DNA of 64,000 nucleotides from Anopheles merus (Eukaryota > Arthropoda > Insecta > Diptera > Culicidae): contig NC_054081.1 of assembly GCF_017562075.2 (NCBI RefSeq), positions 8,198,115 to 8,262,114 of the forward strand. The letters run 5' to 3'. The translations under genes were made by a program, and so were the position numbers. Below, one piece after another: positions 37,340 through 50,536 of the stretch. The notes below the pieces were generated by a model that saw only the letters and a program-made list of their open reading frames with translations, was not told the origin of the DNA and searched no databases. Positions within the stretch are counted from its first letter, which is position 1. Each line of letters begins with the position of its first letter.

Positions 37340-39950
37340 CAATAGGATCAAATGGAATATGATAGCATATTAGTTATATTTATTTAAAACAATTATACAA
37401 ATTATAAAACAAACAAATTTTTAAACAAAAATAGTTATTGGTTAACTATTTTTTATAAATTATTACAAAAAATATATTTTTCATCATAATATTCAGCTAT
37501 AACATACAGAACATTGTGCAAGTGAAACGGTAAATTTCAAATATTTGACAAACATTGAAAGTGAAAAATACTGGTCAGCGAGGAGTGACGAGGAAGGCAG
37601 CCATATTTTGAATTATATTTAATGAAAAACAGCAACAACAAAAAAACACAAAATGTCACGTTCACTTTCACTCGAGGTCTAAACCGACCTTCACACAGAA
37701 AGGAAGAACAATATGCGTAAACCTGTGTACCTGGTACGCCTTTCTCTCTCCATATGTGTGTGTGTATTTTTCTTCTTTGCACAAGGCGTGCTCGTCCGTC
37801 AGACAAACGATACACATCGACTTTAGCGAAGACGCCCACACGGCGAGTGATAGGGGCACAGGAGGCCGCCCAACCAGTCACCTTCTCCACTCGAGCACTG
37901 ATTGTTTGTTTTCAATTTCCCCCTGCCTCAGGTAAACTGACACACACACACACACACGAATACGATCGAAATCGGCAAACACAACTATTGATGGATTTCC
38001 ATTTCCGAATATCGCACGCGGGTCGCGTCGCTCCCGCAATGCAGCGCTCCACGCGAGTGATCCTTCACGTGGAATACCAATTACGCGACGACAAAGGCGA
38101 ATCGAAATCAAGCGAACGCACACACTCACACGCACAATAGTGTATGGAAGGTTAACGAGTGTCACGCTCATGTGTGTGAGTGGTCCGGGTGACGAGGGAG
38201 GAAGGGGAAACAACAGATAGTCACATGGGGGCAAGCGTACGCCGCCTGTTTAGCAATCGATAAACGACCCAGTGACATCACACACTCAAGAGGAACTTTT
38301 GTACTTGTGCTTGTGTGCGTGTGTGTGTGTGTGTGTGTGGGTGTGTGTGTAAGGGCAAACAGCTTGCTCTAGGCCTAGGAGGACGCAGTCACCTTTTTAC
38401 GAGTTGCGAATTCCCAGCGAAGGACGCGCAACATGCGGACACCTTCCCACACCGGTGGAGTGGCTGTGTGAGCTGATCGATGAAGATTGGTTCGTTGTTA
38501 GCGTACCCACAGTGGTCCGATACGGTAAGGAAGATTAATGATCCTCTTCTTCAACATCACACACACACACACGCACAAACTTTGGTGACTTTCGGAACAG
38601 AATCTCGCGTTGCCCTCAATCGCGGCAAAAGTTATTCCGTGGCCGATAAAACAGGATGGAGTCCTCGCCTATTGGGGCCTTCTGTCCGCTTACTTTGAAA
38701 CCTAGCAGCAGCTCCCAAACCCAGCCCTTGCTTATTTGCTACGCAATGAGAAAGACACGGACCCAGAAAGCCCGCACTTGTCCAGGCTACAATCGAACAG
38801 ACAAATACGCATTAATCTCCATAACCGATAACTTCATTCGGTGCCTGTTCTTGTGTGTTTTTTTTTATCCCCGGTTCTGTCCGGAGAATAGTTTCCACTA
38901 ACTTTAGCTTCCCCAAAAGACGCCTTCTTCAAGCAGACTCTACAGCCGACTGTCCCAGCACATTGGATAGCTCGATGAGGCGAATAACGCAACAACAGAT
39001 CTCTCTGCCACTCTACTGGTCGCACCACACCGGTTGCTGTTTGCAGTGGAATTCGGTACATTTTGCAGGCGCCTGGGACACTATTCCCAAATTGGAAGTT
39101 ATCAGTTCGACCCGCTCTTGGTCCAAAAGCCCGGTGCCTGCACTGCTTCACTGATGGGGCATTTGAGCAGCAAACGTTCCTAACGTCCCAGCGTCCAACT
39201 TATGACCCATTGGAACATCCTACCCCGAAAGCTACAATTTCGGGCGCATGTTCGTATGCCTTTTTTTTTTTGCCCGCGCTCTTCCCATAAAAGACTGGGC
39301 GACAAAACGGCAAACCTACGGTTCTTCCCACTGCAACAAGCAACCCGAACCGGTCCTGGTTGCCACTTCAATCGCTTCGGTTACATCGCCGGTCCGTGCG
39401 GTCCCAGCACTGGACGGAATAATTCGAAAACAAAGCAGCCCTTAATCGAATTCGTTGCCCGCAGGGAGCTTGACTGGGACAGTGGGGCAGTGTTGAGTCG
39501 TTTGAATCGTACGAGGACTCTGGCAACCCAGCGGTTTCCCCCGACAGCAAGCTGTGCACTGCAGCGATGGATTTGGTTTCCACCCGTCGATGTGAAAAGC
39601 TGCATGGCTCCCGACGCTGTGCGTGTGTGTGATCTATCGAACTGCACGCTTCACGCGTGGGCGGCTCGTTGATTCAATTCGGATCAATTGCACCACCAGC
39701 CAGCAGTTGCAATCAGAACTGCTTCTGCAAAGGATATCAGGCGGGCAGCTTCCATTTCGCTTGCCAGATGAAACGATTCCCCTACCCGTCGGTGGGCAAG
39801 TCTTGGCATGTCCGTTTAGTGCAGCGCTGCCAAACTCATTTGACCTTTGGGGGTTTTCTGCGTGAGGTTTCGGATGATGTTGAGTTTGTAGCGATTTTAC
39901 TCACGTCCGTTCACTTTGGTTGGTGAAATAGAAGAGAGCGTTTATTCGCA
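37340..39950. other. Non-coding DNA, AT-rich then GC-balanced
   Basis: (CA)n and (GT)n repeats and overlapping chance frames. No gene supported. Confidence 0.55.
38312..38350 (+). repeat. (GT)n microsatellite, interrupted
   Basis: GT repeat with one GG interruption near 38,340. Confidence 0.95.
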
Positions 39951-40196
39951 TAATCATAGGGAGATTGCGTGGTCGGCTCAGAGCCCGGTATATGTCCTCA
40001 AGTTTAAGGAAAAATTATTTTTTTATTAAATCAAAGATCTGTTGATAACATTGTGATATTAATGTAATTGTGGTTGTGAACAGCATTTGCGTACGTTAAA
40101 AACAGTGAACTCTTATTTTTCCTACTAGTCGTTCCAACCCAAATACTTACACAAATCTTCATTAGACAGTCGGACAGTGCAATGGTGTCATACAAG

Positions 40197-40999
40197 CAGT
40201 GCTGCAAACTGTCACTGTCAATGTCATACAAAATTCTGACTGAAACAAAATGCATGTCAGCGTCACGTACTTAATTGTGATAATCAGAGGTGATGCTCAT
40301 CCAGTTGGTGTCACCAATACGTTGGTCAGTCACTTTGTCATGACTTTTTTACACTGTGATCAGTTCTGCAAAATGTCACTGACATAGTTATGACAAATCC
40401 CAACTGAAACAAAATCCGTGTCAGCGTCACGAGCTTTGCTATGATGATCAGAGGTGAGACTCAAACAGTTGTTGCGACCACCACATGCTTGGTGACATTT
40501 TGTGCAATAAACTCTTGGTGAGTCACTTGGTCGTGACATTTTCTGTCAATGATCATCGCGATAGTCATGGTAAATATGCGATGATTGTGAGTGGTTCCAA
40601 GAAACGAAATGAGCGTGTTTTCTTGCTCTGTTTGACCCGACAAGACAATCAAAACAGACAGAGCGAGAATACATGATTATTTTGTTGGTTGGGATCACAC
40701 GCCAAGTACATCCCAAGAATGTCACAGAAAACAGAAAATGTCATGACCAAGTGAGTGACCAAGAATTGTGCGCTAAACAAAATGTCATCAAGCATGTGGA
40801 CCAAGTCCACCAACTGTTTGAGTCTCATGATTATGCTTGTGACGACACTAAGCTCAGCTTGTCAGTCAGAGTATTGCGGTTGACTCAAGCACTCGCATGT
40901 CATGTTCAGCATGTCATGACGCACTTTCATCGAGAATCAGTAATAAGCATCAAGCTACCACGGATATGTTCATTGTTTTCAGTGGTGATTAGTAGTAAG
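40197..40999. mobile_element. Foldback-type element with long imperfect inverted arms
   Basis: The left arm (about 40,400-40,560) reads GAGACTCAAACAGTTG ... TGACATTTTGTGC ... CACTTGGTCGTGACATTTTC. The right arm (about 40,725-40,870) is its inverted complement over the same order of blocks. The left arm also contains a tandem duplication of about 170 bases (units starting near 40,203 and 40,370, each with CTGCAAA, CTGAAACAAAAT, GTCAGCGTCACG and AATCAGAGGTGA-like blocks). Nested subrepeats inside inverted arms are characteristic of foldback elements. It splits a dispersed repeat whose uninterrupted copy is at 15.3-15.9 kb, which sets the insertion limits to within a few bases. No clear target duplication and no coding were found. 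Confidence 0.75.
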
Positions 41000-41143
41000 T
41001 CCTTAGTAACTTTAATAACTGGTATAATGGTGACCAATAGTGGAGCCAAAAGCCCACCTGCAAGTTATATAGTCCTTAGTAACCTTAGTAACTGGTATTA
41101 TGGTGACCAATAGCGGAGCCAAAAGCCCACCTGCAAGTTATAT
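40998..41143 (+). repeat. 73-base tandem duplication within copy B
   Basis: The block starting AGTCCTTAGTAAC and ending CACCTGCAAGTTATAT occurs twice in a row (40,998 and 41,071) with only a few differences. Copy A has one equivalent unit, so the duplication arose after the copies separated. Confidence 0.9.
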
Positions 41144-41359
41144 AGTCACCTTTGTATACCCTCAAGGATAGCTTGAAATCGTTAGTAACATACTATCAAA
41201 AGTAACACGAGTTTGTGCTGACTGCTCTGAGTTGAACGAATTTCAAACCGTTTTGATGAAATATATTGTTCTTCGCAGCAACTGTACCTACAGAGCTCCT
41301 CTTTTTTTATTCCTGCTGGTTGGAGGATTTGAAAAATTTTCGAAGTTTAACTGGAATTT

Positions 41360-44300
41360 TGGTCGCCAAGCTCTCTGATTGATGGCTTAAAATTTAAATA
41401 AAAAGTCATGTTTGGAATTTGCCATCTCCGATTTAGTGTATAAATTGAAAAAAATAACACCATATTGGAGGAGAAAATAAGACAAAACCTGAATGTCGGA
41501 AAGTCACTTATTCGCCCCGCTTCCGACTCAGACTGAGAAACGCACGGGAATGGGAGGAACGCGCGTTGAAGCGCGGTTTTGTACCGGGGTTTGAAGTGAA
41601 CAGATCTACAGCCGCTCGACCTGCAGTTTGGCGGCAAAAACTAGCCCACCGTGCGAACGGAACCATCCGTTTGAAAAGTCGCTAAATTTGCCTCCTCCCA
41701 CTTCAAACCCCACCCCGGCAACACTTTCTCGGGCAAGCAGCCGTGCATCGCGAGCAGTGGGCATGCTTCTAGCAGCAGTACAGTGCGTAGCGTAGCTGTA
41801 GAAGCAATACAAAACCTAGAGCAGGTTATTTTTTGGCGCAAAACGTTCAACCTTTGTTTTACATCAAAACCATTTATTTGTTTTAAAACTTTAAAACACA
41901 CTGTATAGGCACGGCTTGTAGGCTGGCGGTGTTGGTACGCCTTTAAAAAACAACCAAGGTTAAGCATCCAGGCTTCCACTGTAGGGCCCGGAGCAGCACT
42001 GCAAACGGAAGGTAAATAAAACGAGCCAAAAAACGGGCACCCGGGCAGCATCCCTTTAATCGTGATACACTGGGTCCAGGGTCATCATTTATTTACGGAA
42101 AACACGTCCCCTTTACCCACCCGTCCGCGCTCCAAACCTGTTTACCATTTTCATTCGCTTGCAGCAGGCCATTATTCTCGGTGAAAGTTTCCTCTTTCTT
42201 GACGATGCCGAAGGTTTTACCTGTTTTTGTTTTATTTTTTTTCTAAATAGAGCCCAATCGGTGCGGTTCCGATAATCTTGCCACTGGCCTTGTAAAATTG
42301 AGCGAGCGAGTGGAGTGGCCTGAGTGGGTAGGTAGGGGGGGGGGGGGCTGGGGCACTTGCGGCGATGAACCGAACCGATAAACTCTTTGTAAATTGATAA
42401 GCTGAAGGGCCGTGAGCGCCGGGAGCGGTTCTTTTCCGTACCTTCGAGCGCTTGCCGTACACGGAGCGCTGAAGTGACGGTGCTAAACGGGTTGCATTTG
42501 GGAAAGTGCCACTTACTGCGGGGCCCTGAAGCACGGCACTGCGCCTGGTGCAAACCTCAACCGGGTGCTGTAAACCCCATTGGTAATCGTAGCCGCATAA
42601 AGGCAACCGCAAACCGTTGCGCAGTTATGATTTAATTAAGGTAATACGTTTCACACAACAACGGCAACAGCAGCAAGATCCACTCATCAAAAAGTGTGGT
42701 TAGGTAAAACATAAAAGCATCCCCTTTCAAAGAATTAAAAAAAAACCTGTGACATTTCGCTTAGTAAAACCAAACAGCACACACACGACTGTCTTTCTTC
42801 ATTAGGTAGACGGCATCCTTCCAGCGCACACAAACACGCACGCACCTCATCGCCATCGTAAAAGCAACGCCTGGGAAACGTGCTGCCGGAGGGGGGGAGG
42901 GGGAAGGGTGCAGGACGCAACCATAAAAGTGGCATTGTTTCCTCGTCCTCTCAAAAACCCCGCCTGGACGTGTCTCGCAGCTGATGCGTACTTTAGATTA
43001 TGGACCATTTTAATGCTTACCTTTTCAGAAGGCGTCCTGCTCTCCTTTCGGATTCGGCTAAGGACTTTAGAAGCGCCTTACTTATTCATGGACCACAGAC
43101 CACATAGCCACACACACACACACACAGCGAGCACTCCTGGTTCTGGGCTCGGGTTCTGGGCAGACAGGCGCGTGTAACCGTCGCTGTTGCAACCCCCAAA
43201 AGCACAGTGCCCGAGTGGCGCTTTGGTTTGTTTAATAAAAACGAAAGCTCCAAAGTGCTTCCAGCAGGCGAAAGGTTTCCTGAGTGCCTACCAAGCTAAT
43301 GCCGAGGCGGAGTGGATGTTGGGCGATGGAAAACTTTCGACTGGAACACTGGAAAGGCCGCCTGGGGGCGGTGGGAGTGATGAATATTGGATAATATATT
43401 AATGGAAGCATAGGGGCCGGACTTCGCTTGCAAAAGGCTAGCTCGGTGGACTACGGACTACTTCAGCGCGCAAATCTCCGGACTGGACGGGAGCATTACG
43501 GTCCGTCTTCTGACAGCTCGTCGAAGGGTAGGACCCTCTGCACGGAACAGTCGTAAGCGATTCGCACAGCAAAACTACCTCTCCATCGCTCGGTCATGTT
43601 TGGCTACACCTGGGCAGACGCGTGCGGCACGGTTCCGACCGATGAGCCAATGATGATAGCTGTATTAATAATAAAGACGAAGCCGCCCCACCGCTGGCAA
43701 ACAAAATGCGTGCTAGAGTATGAAAATTAATGGCACCGCATCGTCACCAACCTGCCGCTTTGCGCTGAGTGATCAGCAGCTCGTGGTACCGTGGCCTGAG
43801 AGCCGTGACGCTCCCCACTTTATCGAGCGATTTTCTTCTTGTTGACTTTCTCGCTTGTGCGCTGCGAAGCTCATCTCCTGTATCCCTGCACCAAGTATCC
43901 ATTGCGCGTCGGGTAAATGAAACGAATCGCCCGCCCCGACCATTGCATGGCATGACAGCGACAACACGGAGAGAAAAGTTTCCATTTTCCACCCCCAAAC
44001 TGCTTGCCTTACCTCACTCAGCAGCACCATCAGCACCTATGTGTGTGTGTTTTTATGGAATGAAAATAGACACGCCGCAAAAACACGCGCCCCGACACTG
44101 CAAACTGCACGGGAGCAGAAAATATGGCCGCTAAACTGCAGCACTCCCCAGCAATACATTACACCGACCGTGGACGTGTACATGGGTACTCTTGCTCCCC
44201 ACAGCAACAACAAAAAAAAAACAAGCAGGTGTGCGTGTCTGTTTCTTGGTAGGAAACGTGACTTCACTCCCAGGGGAGGGCTGCAGCCATGTGGATGGAG

Positions 44301-45178
44301 CAGTGCAAACATTACCCCCAATTCCGACGTACCGATTGCCAACGCCAAGCCGCACATGAGCATGGAGCACGGGAACCACACGGGCAAATGGCTTCAAAAT
44401 GGTATATAATCATGCCCGGCGGGAGCGCATGATGGTCTTCGGGTGCTCTGGTGCCTTCGTAGGAACTTGGCAGGTGAACACGATCTGGCCAAAAAAAACG
44501 GAGATCATAATTTAAGATGTAAATTTCGCCTTATGCTCTAGCTGTTTGTTCTCAGGATCGGTGTAGAACATGTGTCCCTTAACATCGCTTTTAGTTTCTT
44601 CTTAAAAGTCATCACAGATGACATTTGACGTCTCCGTTTCATGACATCATTTGTAGGCATTTACAGCCTGAAGTGTATGGTGACATCTCCAAAGTGTGTT
44701 CTAACAAGATCTAAAAGATATGATCATAATTAAATATGTAAACATCGTGTTCTAGAAGCCTTTGGATATTATCCTAGCATTTAGGACCTCCAATAGAGCT
44801 CGGGATGTACTGGCTAATCATGTACCGGGGCAGACGGCTCTGGAGAGTTTCCAATTGATATCTGGTGGTGATGATCCTAACCCGAGAGGTTGACTACTTC
44901 TGTCCTGGGGTTGTTTGAAGTGCTACAAAATTCCGTTTGCTGTAAAGTTCACTGGATGAGACCGATCTTGAGATCATATTGAGCTACTCATTGGCGTAAG
45001 ATCCAAACATTGTTCTGACGTACATCAGGTTGGTCACTGTTGGAATTTTCCTACCACAACATGGAACATGGGAGGTTCACAATCCTGTAATCTGCTTACT
45101 AGGGTTAAGCAGAAGATCTGAACATCAACTTCTTCCAAATCTATTTGACAAATTGGGGCAATCGATTTTCAGCTAACC
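41360..45178. other. GC-balanced unique non-coding DNA, AT-richer after 44,430
   Basis: G13 tract at 42,335. No gene or repeat family recognised; 44,430-45,178 may be decayed repeat. Confidence 0.5.
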
Positions 45179-45186
45179 TTCTTAAC

Positions 45187-46139
45187 TAGTGATGGGAGCT
45201 CGGAATCGGACCTACTCGATTCCGATTCCACGTTCGGAATCAATTTCGGAGCCGATTCCGGAGTTGGTTCCGGAGCCGATTCCGGAGTTGAATCCGGAGC
45301 CGATTCTGGAATTGGTTCCGGAGCCCCTCCTTATGGACCTACTCGATTCCGATTCCGCGTTCGGAATCAATTTCGGAGCCGATTCCGGAGTTGGTTCCGG
45401 AGCCGATTCCGGAGTTGAATCCGGAGCCGATTCTGGAATTGGTTCCGGAGCCGATTTCGAAGATGAATCCGGAGCTGATTCCGGAGTTGGTTCCGGAGCC
45501 GATTCCAGAGTTGGTTTCAGAGCCGATTCCAGGATCGGTTCCGGAGCTGATTCCGGGATCGGCTCCGGAATCGATTCCAGGATCGGAATCAGCTCCGGAA
45601 TCAGAACCTGGAAATCGCAATTTGCTCCGGTAACGGAATCAGGCTTGACTTCAGAAATGGAGTTAGCTCCGGAATGAGAATTATTTTTTGAATTGAAATA
45701 ATTCCTATGAAGACGCCGAAACCGACTCCGTTTCGAAGCCAATTCTGATTTCGGAGTCAAATTCGATGTCGGAGCCGATTTTGATTCCAGAGCCAATGCC
45801 GGAACCGATTCTGATTCCAGAGCTGATTCTGATTCCGGAGCCGAATCCGAATCCGGAGCCGATTCCAATTCCAAATTCAATTCCGATTCCAGAGCCGATT
45901 CCGATTCTGGAGCCGATTCTGGAGCCGATTCCGGAACCATTTCTGGAGCCGATTCCGGAACCAATTCTGGAGTCGATTCCAAAACCAATCCCGGAACCAA
46001 TTTCGGAGCCGATTCCAGAACTAATTCCGGGACCAATTCCGAAACCGATTCCTGACCTACTATCCGGAATCGATTCCGACGACAACTTCGGAGCTAGCCG
46101 GAATCGATTCTGACGAAATCTTCATTTTTGCGATCACTA
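45187..46139. mobile_element. hAT-like non-autonomous element with a GATTCC minisatellite body
   Basis: The ends are TAGTGATGGGA on the left and, reading inward from the right, TAGTGATCGCA, so the terminal inverted repeats share TAGTGAT and further scattered bases. Flanking 8-mers are TTCTTAAC (45,179-45,186) and CTCTTAAC (46,140-46,147), a 7/8 match, as expected for the 8-bp duplication made by hAT transposases. The interior of about 930 bases is a degenerate 6/12-base array of GATTCC and GGAGCCGATTCC motifs, with the strand sense of the motif mixed, so the element is also partly palindromic. Inside it, the block from 45,209 to about 45,324 is repeated at 45,336 with a 127-base period. No transposase coding is present. 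Long frames open on both strands come from the periodicity. Family assignment is inference from TSD length and the TAGTG terminus. Confidence 0.7.
45209..45452 (+). repeat. Direct duplication inside the hAT-like element, 127-base period
   Basis: The sequence starting GACCTACTCGATTCCGATTC at 45,209 recurs at 45,336 and stays nearly identical for about 115 bases before the copies diverge. The high identity, compared with the diverged surrounding motif array, points to a recent unequal exchange or slippage event inside the minisatellite. Confidence 0.85.
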
Positions 46140-46149
46140 CTCTTAACAT

Positions 46150-49100
46150 CTCAGATGTACTCAGAATTAACATGCGTTGCATCATTCGAGCTGATCTATT
46201 ACAGCCTATAGAATGACTCCGACAATATCCCGAAGGCGTTTGGATCTACCTAAAGCCAAACGGATAGAAAACATCATCAACGATTTCGATGAAAGGCAAA
46301 TTCCGATGAATCATTGTGAAGCACCGAAAAACTTTGGTCTTTTTTAAGCGTACAAGACAGCGCAAACCAATGGTGAAAGCTATTACCCACTTCAAGGCAC
46401 TGTTTTCTTCGATGCAAAAGCAATACACTCCATTACACTGCGAAATCGTTACGCTGCAGCCGGTGCCCGGCCGCAGCGCCACAAACAATCGTCTTACCAC
46501 CATTTGTGAACTCAGCACCAGCCTCGTCAGCAAACCGTGGCGGGCAAATGGCAGCGTCTAAACGGGCGAGCCACCGCAGCCACCTACCTGTAACATACGA
46601 ACATGGCAAACGGGCGGAACGATTTATTGCAATTCCCTTCGCTCTATGCATGTTGCCTAGACCACCACCCGCACTGCCACCACTTCCGCCAGGCTACCCG
46701 TTCCGCTGGCTGAAGGTCGGGCGCTTCCGGGCCACGAGACTGTTGCTGACGGGTTTTTTACCTCACCATACATCACTCTTCGCCGCTGTGCTGCGGGTGT
46801 TCCGCTCGCTGCCTTCGAACGGACGCGGACCTGCACGTACCGCGTCATCGTGCGGCCCCGGGCGGGACAGACAGATGGGGTAGAAATATGATGTCGCGAC
46901 CATCCGGCCATCCTGCAGAACCGGTGCCCACTTCGCCCAGCAATTCAAACGTGCCTGGAAAAAGTCGGTCGTTCAGTCGCTCCTAAATATAGCTCCAGTC
47001 GTGCCACCCACCGGCCCCACACTCGATGGCCCAGTGACCAAACGATTTATTAATATTCATCCCGCTTGCTGTTGGGGGAGCTTTCGTTTTGGTTGTTTGT
47101 TGTGTAGTCGCCTTTTCGGTTGCTTCGTCCCTGCACCGCGAAACAGCACATCATAAACGTGCCAAATGGTTGGTTAAATCCCACCCCAAAATCCTATATA
47201 TAGCGGCAGCACACTAACGACACGTCGACAACTGCCCCATTTTTACGACCGTTCCCGGCCTTTTTTTTTCTTCTCCACTCTTGCACGGTGCGGGCTTTGT
47301 TTGGCTGCAACATTTGGCTGCAAAAACCAATCGACAGCGGCAAATCGACGGCTTCTCATTAGCGGGCGGGTAAAGGAAACGAAAAAGAGTCTTACCACCT
47401 CTTCTTTTTGGCATTTTTTTTTGTGCTTTTTGTTTTGTTTTGTTTTTGAGGTAGCGGGAGGCTCGTAAAAACACGAAAGAAACACCATAAAACAAAGGCT
47501 ACGGGGGAACTACTTTGCGACTTGCCTGCTGCGAACGTTCTTGGCGGGCGAGAAACGGCGAGCGAAAAGAAGAAAGAAAAAAAAACGGCGCCACAACAAA
47601 GAAACCGAGCCGAACGAAAAGAAACGCTACTCCCCGTGGAGTTGCTCGCAAAAGGGTGAAGAAGTGGTTTTCCGTTAAACCCCCCGACACCCACCCACAC
47701 GCACCAGAACCCACTTCAAGGCGCGCTCGTTGAGCTGCTGCTTGCTTTTCCTTTGCCACTCAAGATCCCAACGAAAAACGGAACCAAAAAACTTTATTTA
47801 AGGCACGTCTATTTTTTTGTTTACTGCCCCGTTGCCTCCCCCAAGCACACACACACACGCGCACAGAGATACACAGATCGACCGATGGCTTGGGTGAGAC
47901 TATTTCCGCCTCCGATGGTCGATTTTTGCTCGGCAGCTGGGCCATTCTTTTCCCCGTGCTTCGGCTCCTAGCTGTTTCATTTCTCTTTCCGTAAAACTTC
48001 ACTTTTTATTGCTTTCCAAGCCTCTCCATATGTGTGTGTGTGTGTGTGTGTGTCAATTGCACCCCTGCTGTATAGCGTTTTTTTCCTGTTTCTGTGTGCC
48101 AATACGTGTTGGAAAGTTCCAATACCCTTCTGCCATGCATTAGCAGCAGCGGCGCATGCTAGCAGGCCCACCAGCTGCCATCGATAATTGACAGATCTAA
48201 ACTGTCAAACGTCAGCAACGCGTGTAGTAGACAGCATTGAACCTGGGAAGTATGCACGCCATATTGTGCGCTTCAACGGGGTAGACGGCCGCCTCGAAAT
48301 GGACATTTTGCCGAGCGAAATGGTGACTTTGCTTGTCATTTTCAGTTGCTTTTTTTGTGTGCTGGTGATTGCTGTTACTGGTTTGTACTACATCAAAAAG
48401 GCAGCAACAATTCAATCTGGCTGCTCCGATGCCCTCATCAAAAAGTCGAAAGGGAAATGGAAACCTTTTTTTTTTTGCAGGAAGCGATTTTAATTCATCC
48501 TCAGCGGACGTGTTCAAGAAATTGGGGGAAGTAGTAGTGGCAAGCTTAACTTACGTTTGTTTGTGATGTGTGCTTTAGCATCTGTCAGCGAAACATTTCC
48601 ATAAAAACACACACACACACATGAGCAGAAAATCGTGTAAGGACATGATTCGTTCAGCGAGATCAAACACATGCCTTTGGAGGCATAAGCTGCCCTTTTA
48701 TTCGACCATTCGCCCACCAATAGGCTTTCCATCATGCCCTACCCTTCCCGGGTTTAATTTACCTGTTCATCGAATTTTAGATTTCAAGCTGCAGCGGGAA
48801 GACCCTGCAAAGCATCGACCGTTTGGCAGCGATTCGGCCCAGCACCGAGAGCGGGGAGATATGGTTTGGGAAACTCAATTTCCCAACGCTCCGCGCACCG
48901 TCAGCATTGTAAAACTGTCAAACCAGCAATGGTATGGTGGTCTCCGGTCGCTGTCGTCGGTACCGAGCTTGGGTTCCTTTAATTCCTCCAGCCGCCATGC
49001 CGATGATTGCAGCGCAGGAATCCCTAAAATACGCCTCTTTGAAGAAATTCACCCATTTCCCAGTACCAAAGTACCGTGCCGCTGCCCTGCTAATAGCATT

Positions 49101-50300
49101 TAAGCAAAACCATTTATTTCGCGCCACTTTTGTACGGCAATCTAATTTCGCACGGTTTTATTTTCCACGCAGCGCGTATAGTTATGTATATTATAATAAC
49201 GCACGCTAACTGCGTGTGTGTGTGTCGGAGGAAGGAGAGTAAGCTGGGGAAGGAAATTGCAAACGAATGGCTTTGCCAGTTGCCTTTTGATGTGTAGTCT
49301 GTTGCGGCGTTGGGCTTCTTTTGAGGGCTTATTTTTCAATCTCTCCAATTCATTCGAATGAACTGGGATTCGCTTTGGTTTTGACTGTCACAACGTAGTG
49401 TAGCTAAAGCTTAGTAAGTCGTCTGATCGCGTCTGTACTGAACGAACCACGCACGTTCGACAGCGAAATGGCATCAATGAACCAAATTTCTAGCTCGGCT
49501 TGTTTGCCAAACTAGGTGAATTGTACAAAAGCAGATAATAAAACAAGATTTGTGTGCAAATTTGACTGCTGAAGGGCAGGATTCATTTACCAAACGTTAT
49601 AGTACTTCGTTTATGATATCTTCTCTAATTCTTGACTTTAGCTTAGTAATCAAGCAACAGCTTCAAAAATGTTTTGTGGCATCTAGTTGGCACCTTTGAT
49701 GATTTATTCGAAAAGTAACAAAACGTATTTGAACGCTGAGAATGTCATGTTTATACCAGAAATAACAAATAATATATAAAATACCTCATTTAGAAACTTG
49801 TTTCGTACATCTAACGTCTTAGTAGCAAATTCATTATAAACTATTTTGCCTTCTGTGCCAGCTGTTGGATTTTGGGTTAACATTAATATTTCGAATAGGA
49901 ATTCAAATCTGAATTAGAAGGAACTAAACCATAGGATATAGATAAAACTGCTTGACTATTTTGGGCTACATGAAATGAACTGCTCGAACTACACCAATGA
50001 ACTTTGTAATGAATTATGTAATGAACTATGGGACAAACGAATACACAGTTGCAAACAGACCAGCGATTAAGGTGCACTCTTCTCATTCTCATCAAATTTA
50101 TACTAAGCTAATCCTCACAATCCAGCACTTTAGTGAATATATTTCACACTAGCAATTTCACGATGTATATAACATATTAGACAGATCATCTGGCTAGCTT
50201 CGACACATTAAACTTCTAAGTGTATTTTTGATGATATCATGAGTTAGTACATCATTGAAAGTATGGAGAGAGACACACAAAGCATTTTAGTTCATGCGTT
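46150..50300. other. GC-balanced unique DNA, AT-rich after 49,540
   Basis: One small plus-strand frame with a membrane-like segment (48,299-48,493) is discussed as a finding. No other gene candidate. Confidence 0.5.
48030..48053 (+). repeat. (TG)n microsatellite
   Basis: About 12 pure units. Confidence 0.96.
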
Positions 50301-50536
50301 TTTTTGTGTTGGATGAATTTGATTCTAATTCATGAATCCGAATGAATCTTTGGTATGATTCAATGAATCTGAATATCGATTGGGAAGTTTGCCTTGCAAT
50401 CTGAATATCGATCAAAGAATTCACGAATCTCAAAAGATTCCTTTATTGCGAAAGATTATAAAGGATATCTCGAAAGAATAACGAATCTCAAGGGATTCGT
50501 ACATCTCTAAATGTTCTTAGAGCTTGAGCTTTTTAT

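Larger units (their letters stand above)
40035..41355. repeat. Dispersed repeat, copy B (split by the foldback element)
   Basis: Same family as the stretch at 15.3-15.9 kb. Left part is 40,035-40,196, then about 800 bases of foldback element, then the right part from 41,000. Copy B also has an internal tandem duplication at 40,998-41,143 that copy A lacks. Confidence 0.8.

Noticed and set aside
40673..41113. 146-residue plus-strand frame
   Set aside because: Runs across the foldback arm and the 73-base duplication; it reads repeated SNWYYGDQ-like phrases from the duplication.
45212..46036. 274-residue minus-strand frame, with plus-strand frames over the same DNA
   Set aside because: All frames here are open because of the 6/12-base GATTCC periodicity; the peptides are only its translation on each strand.
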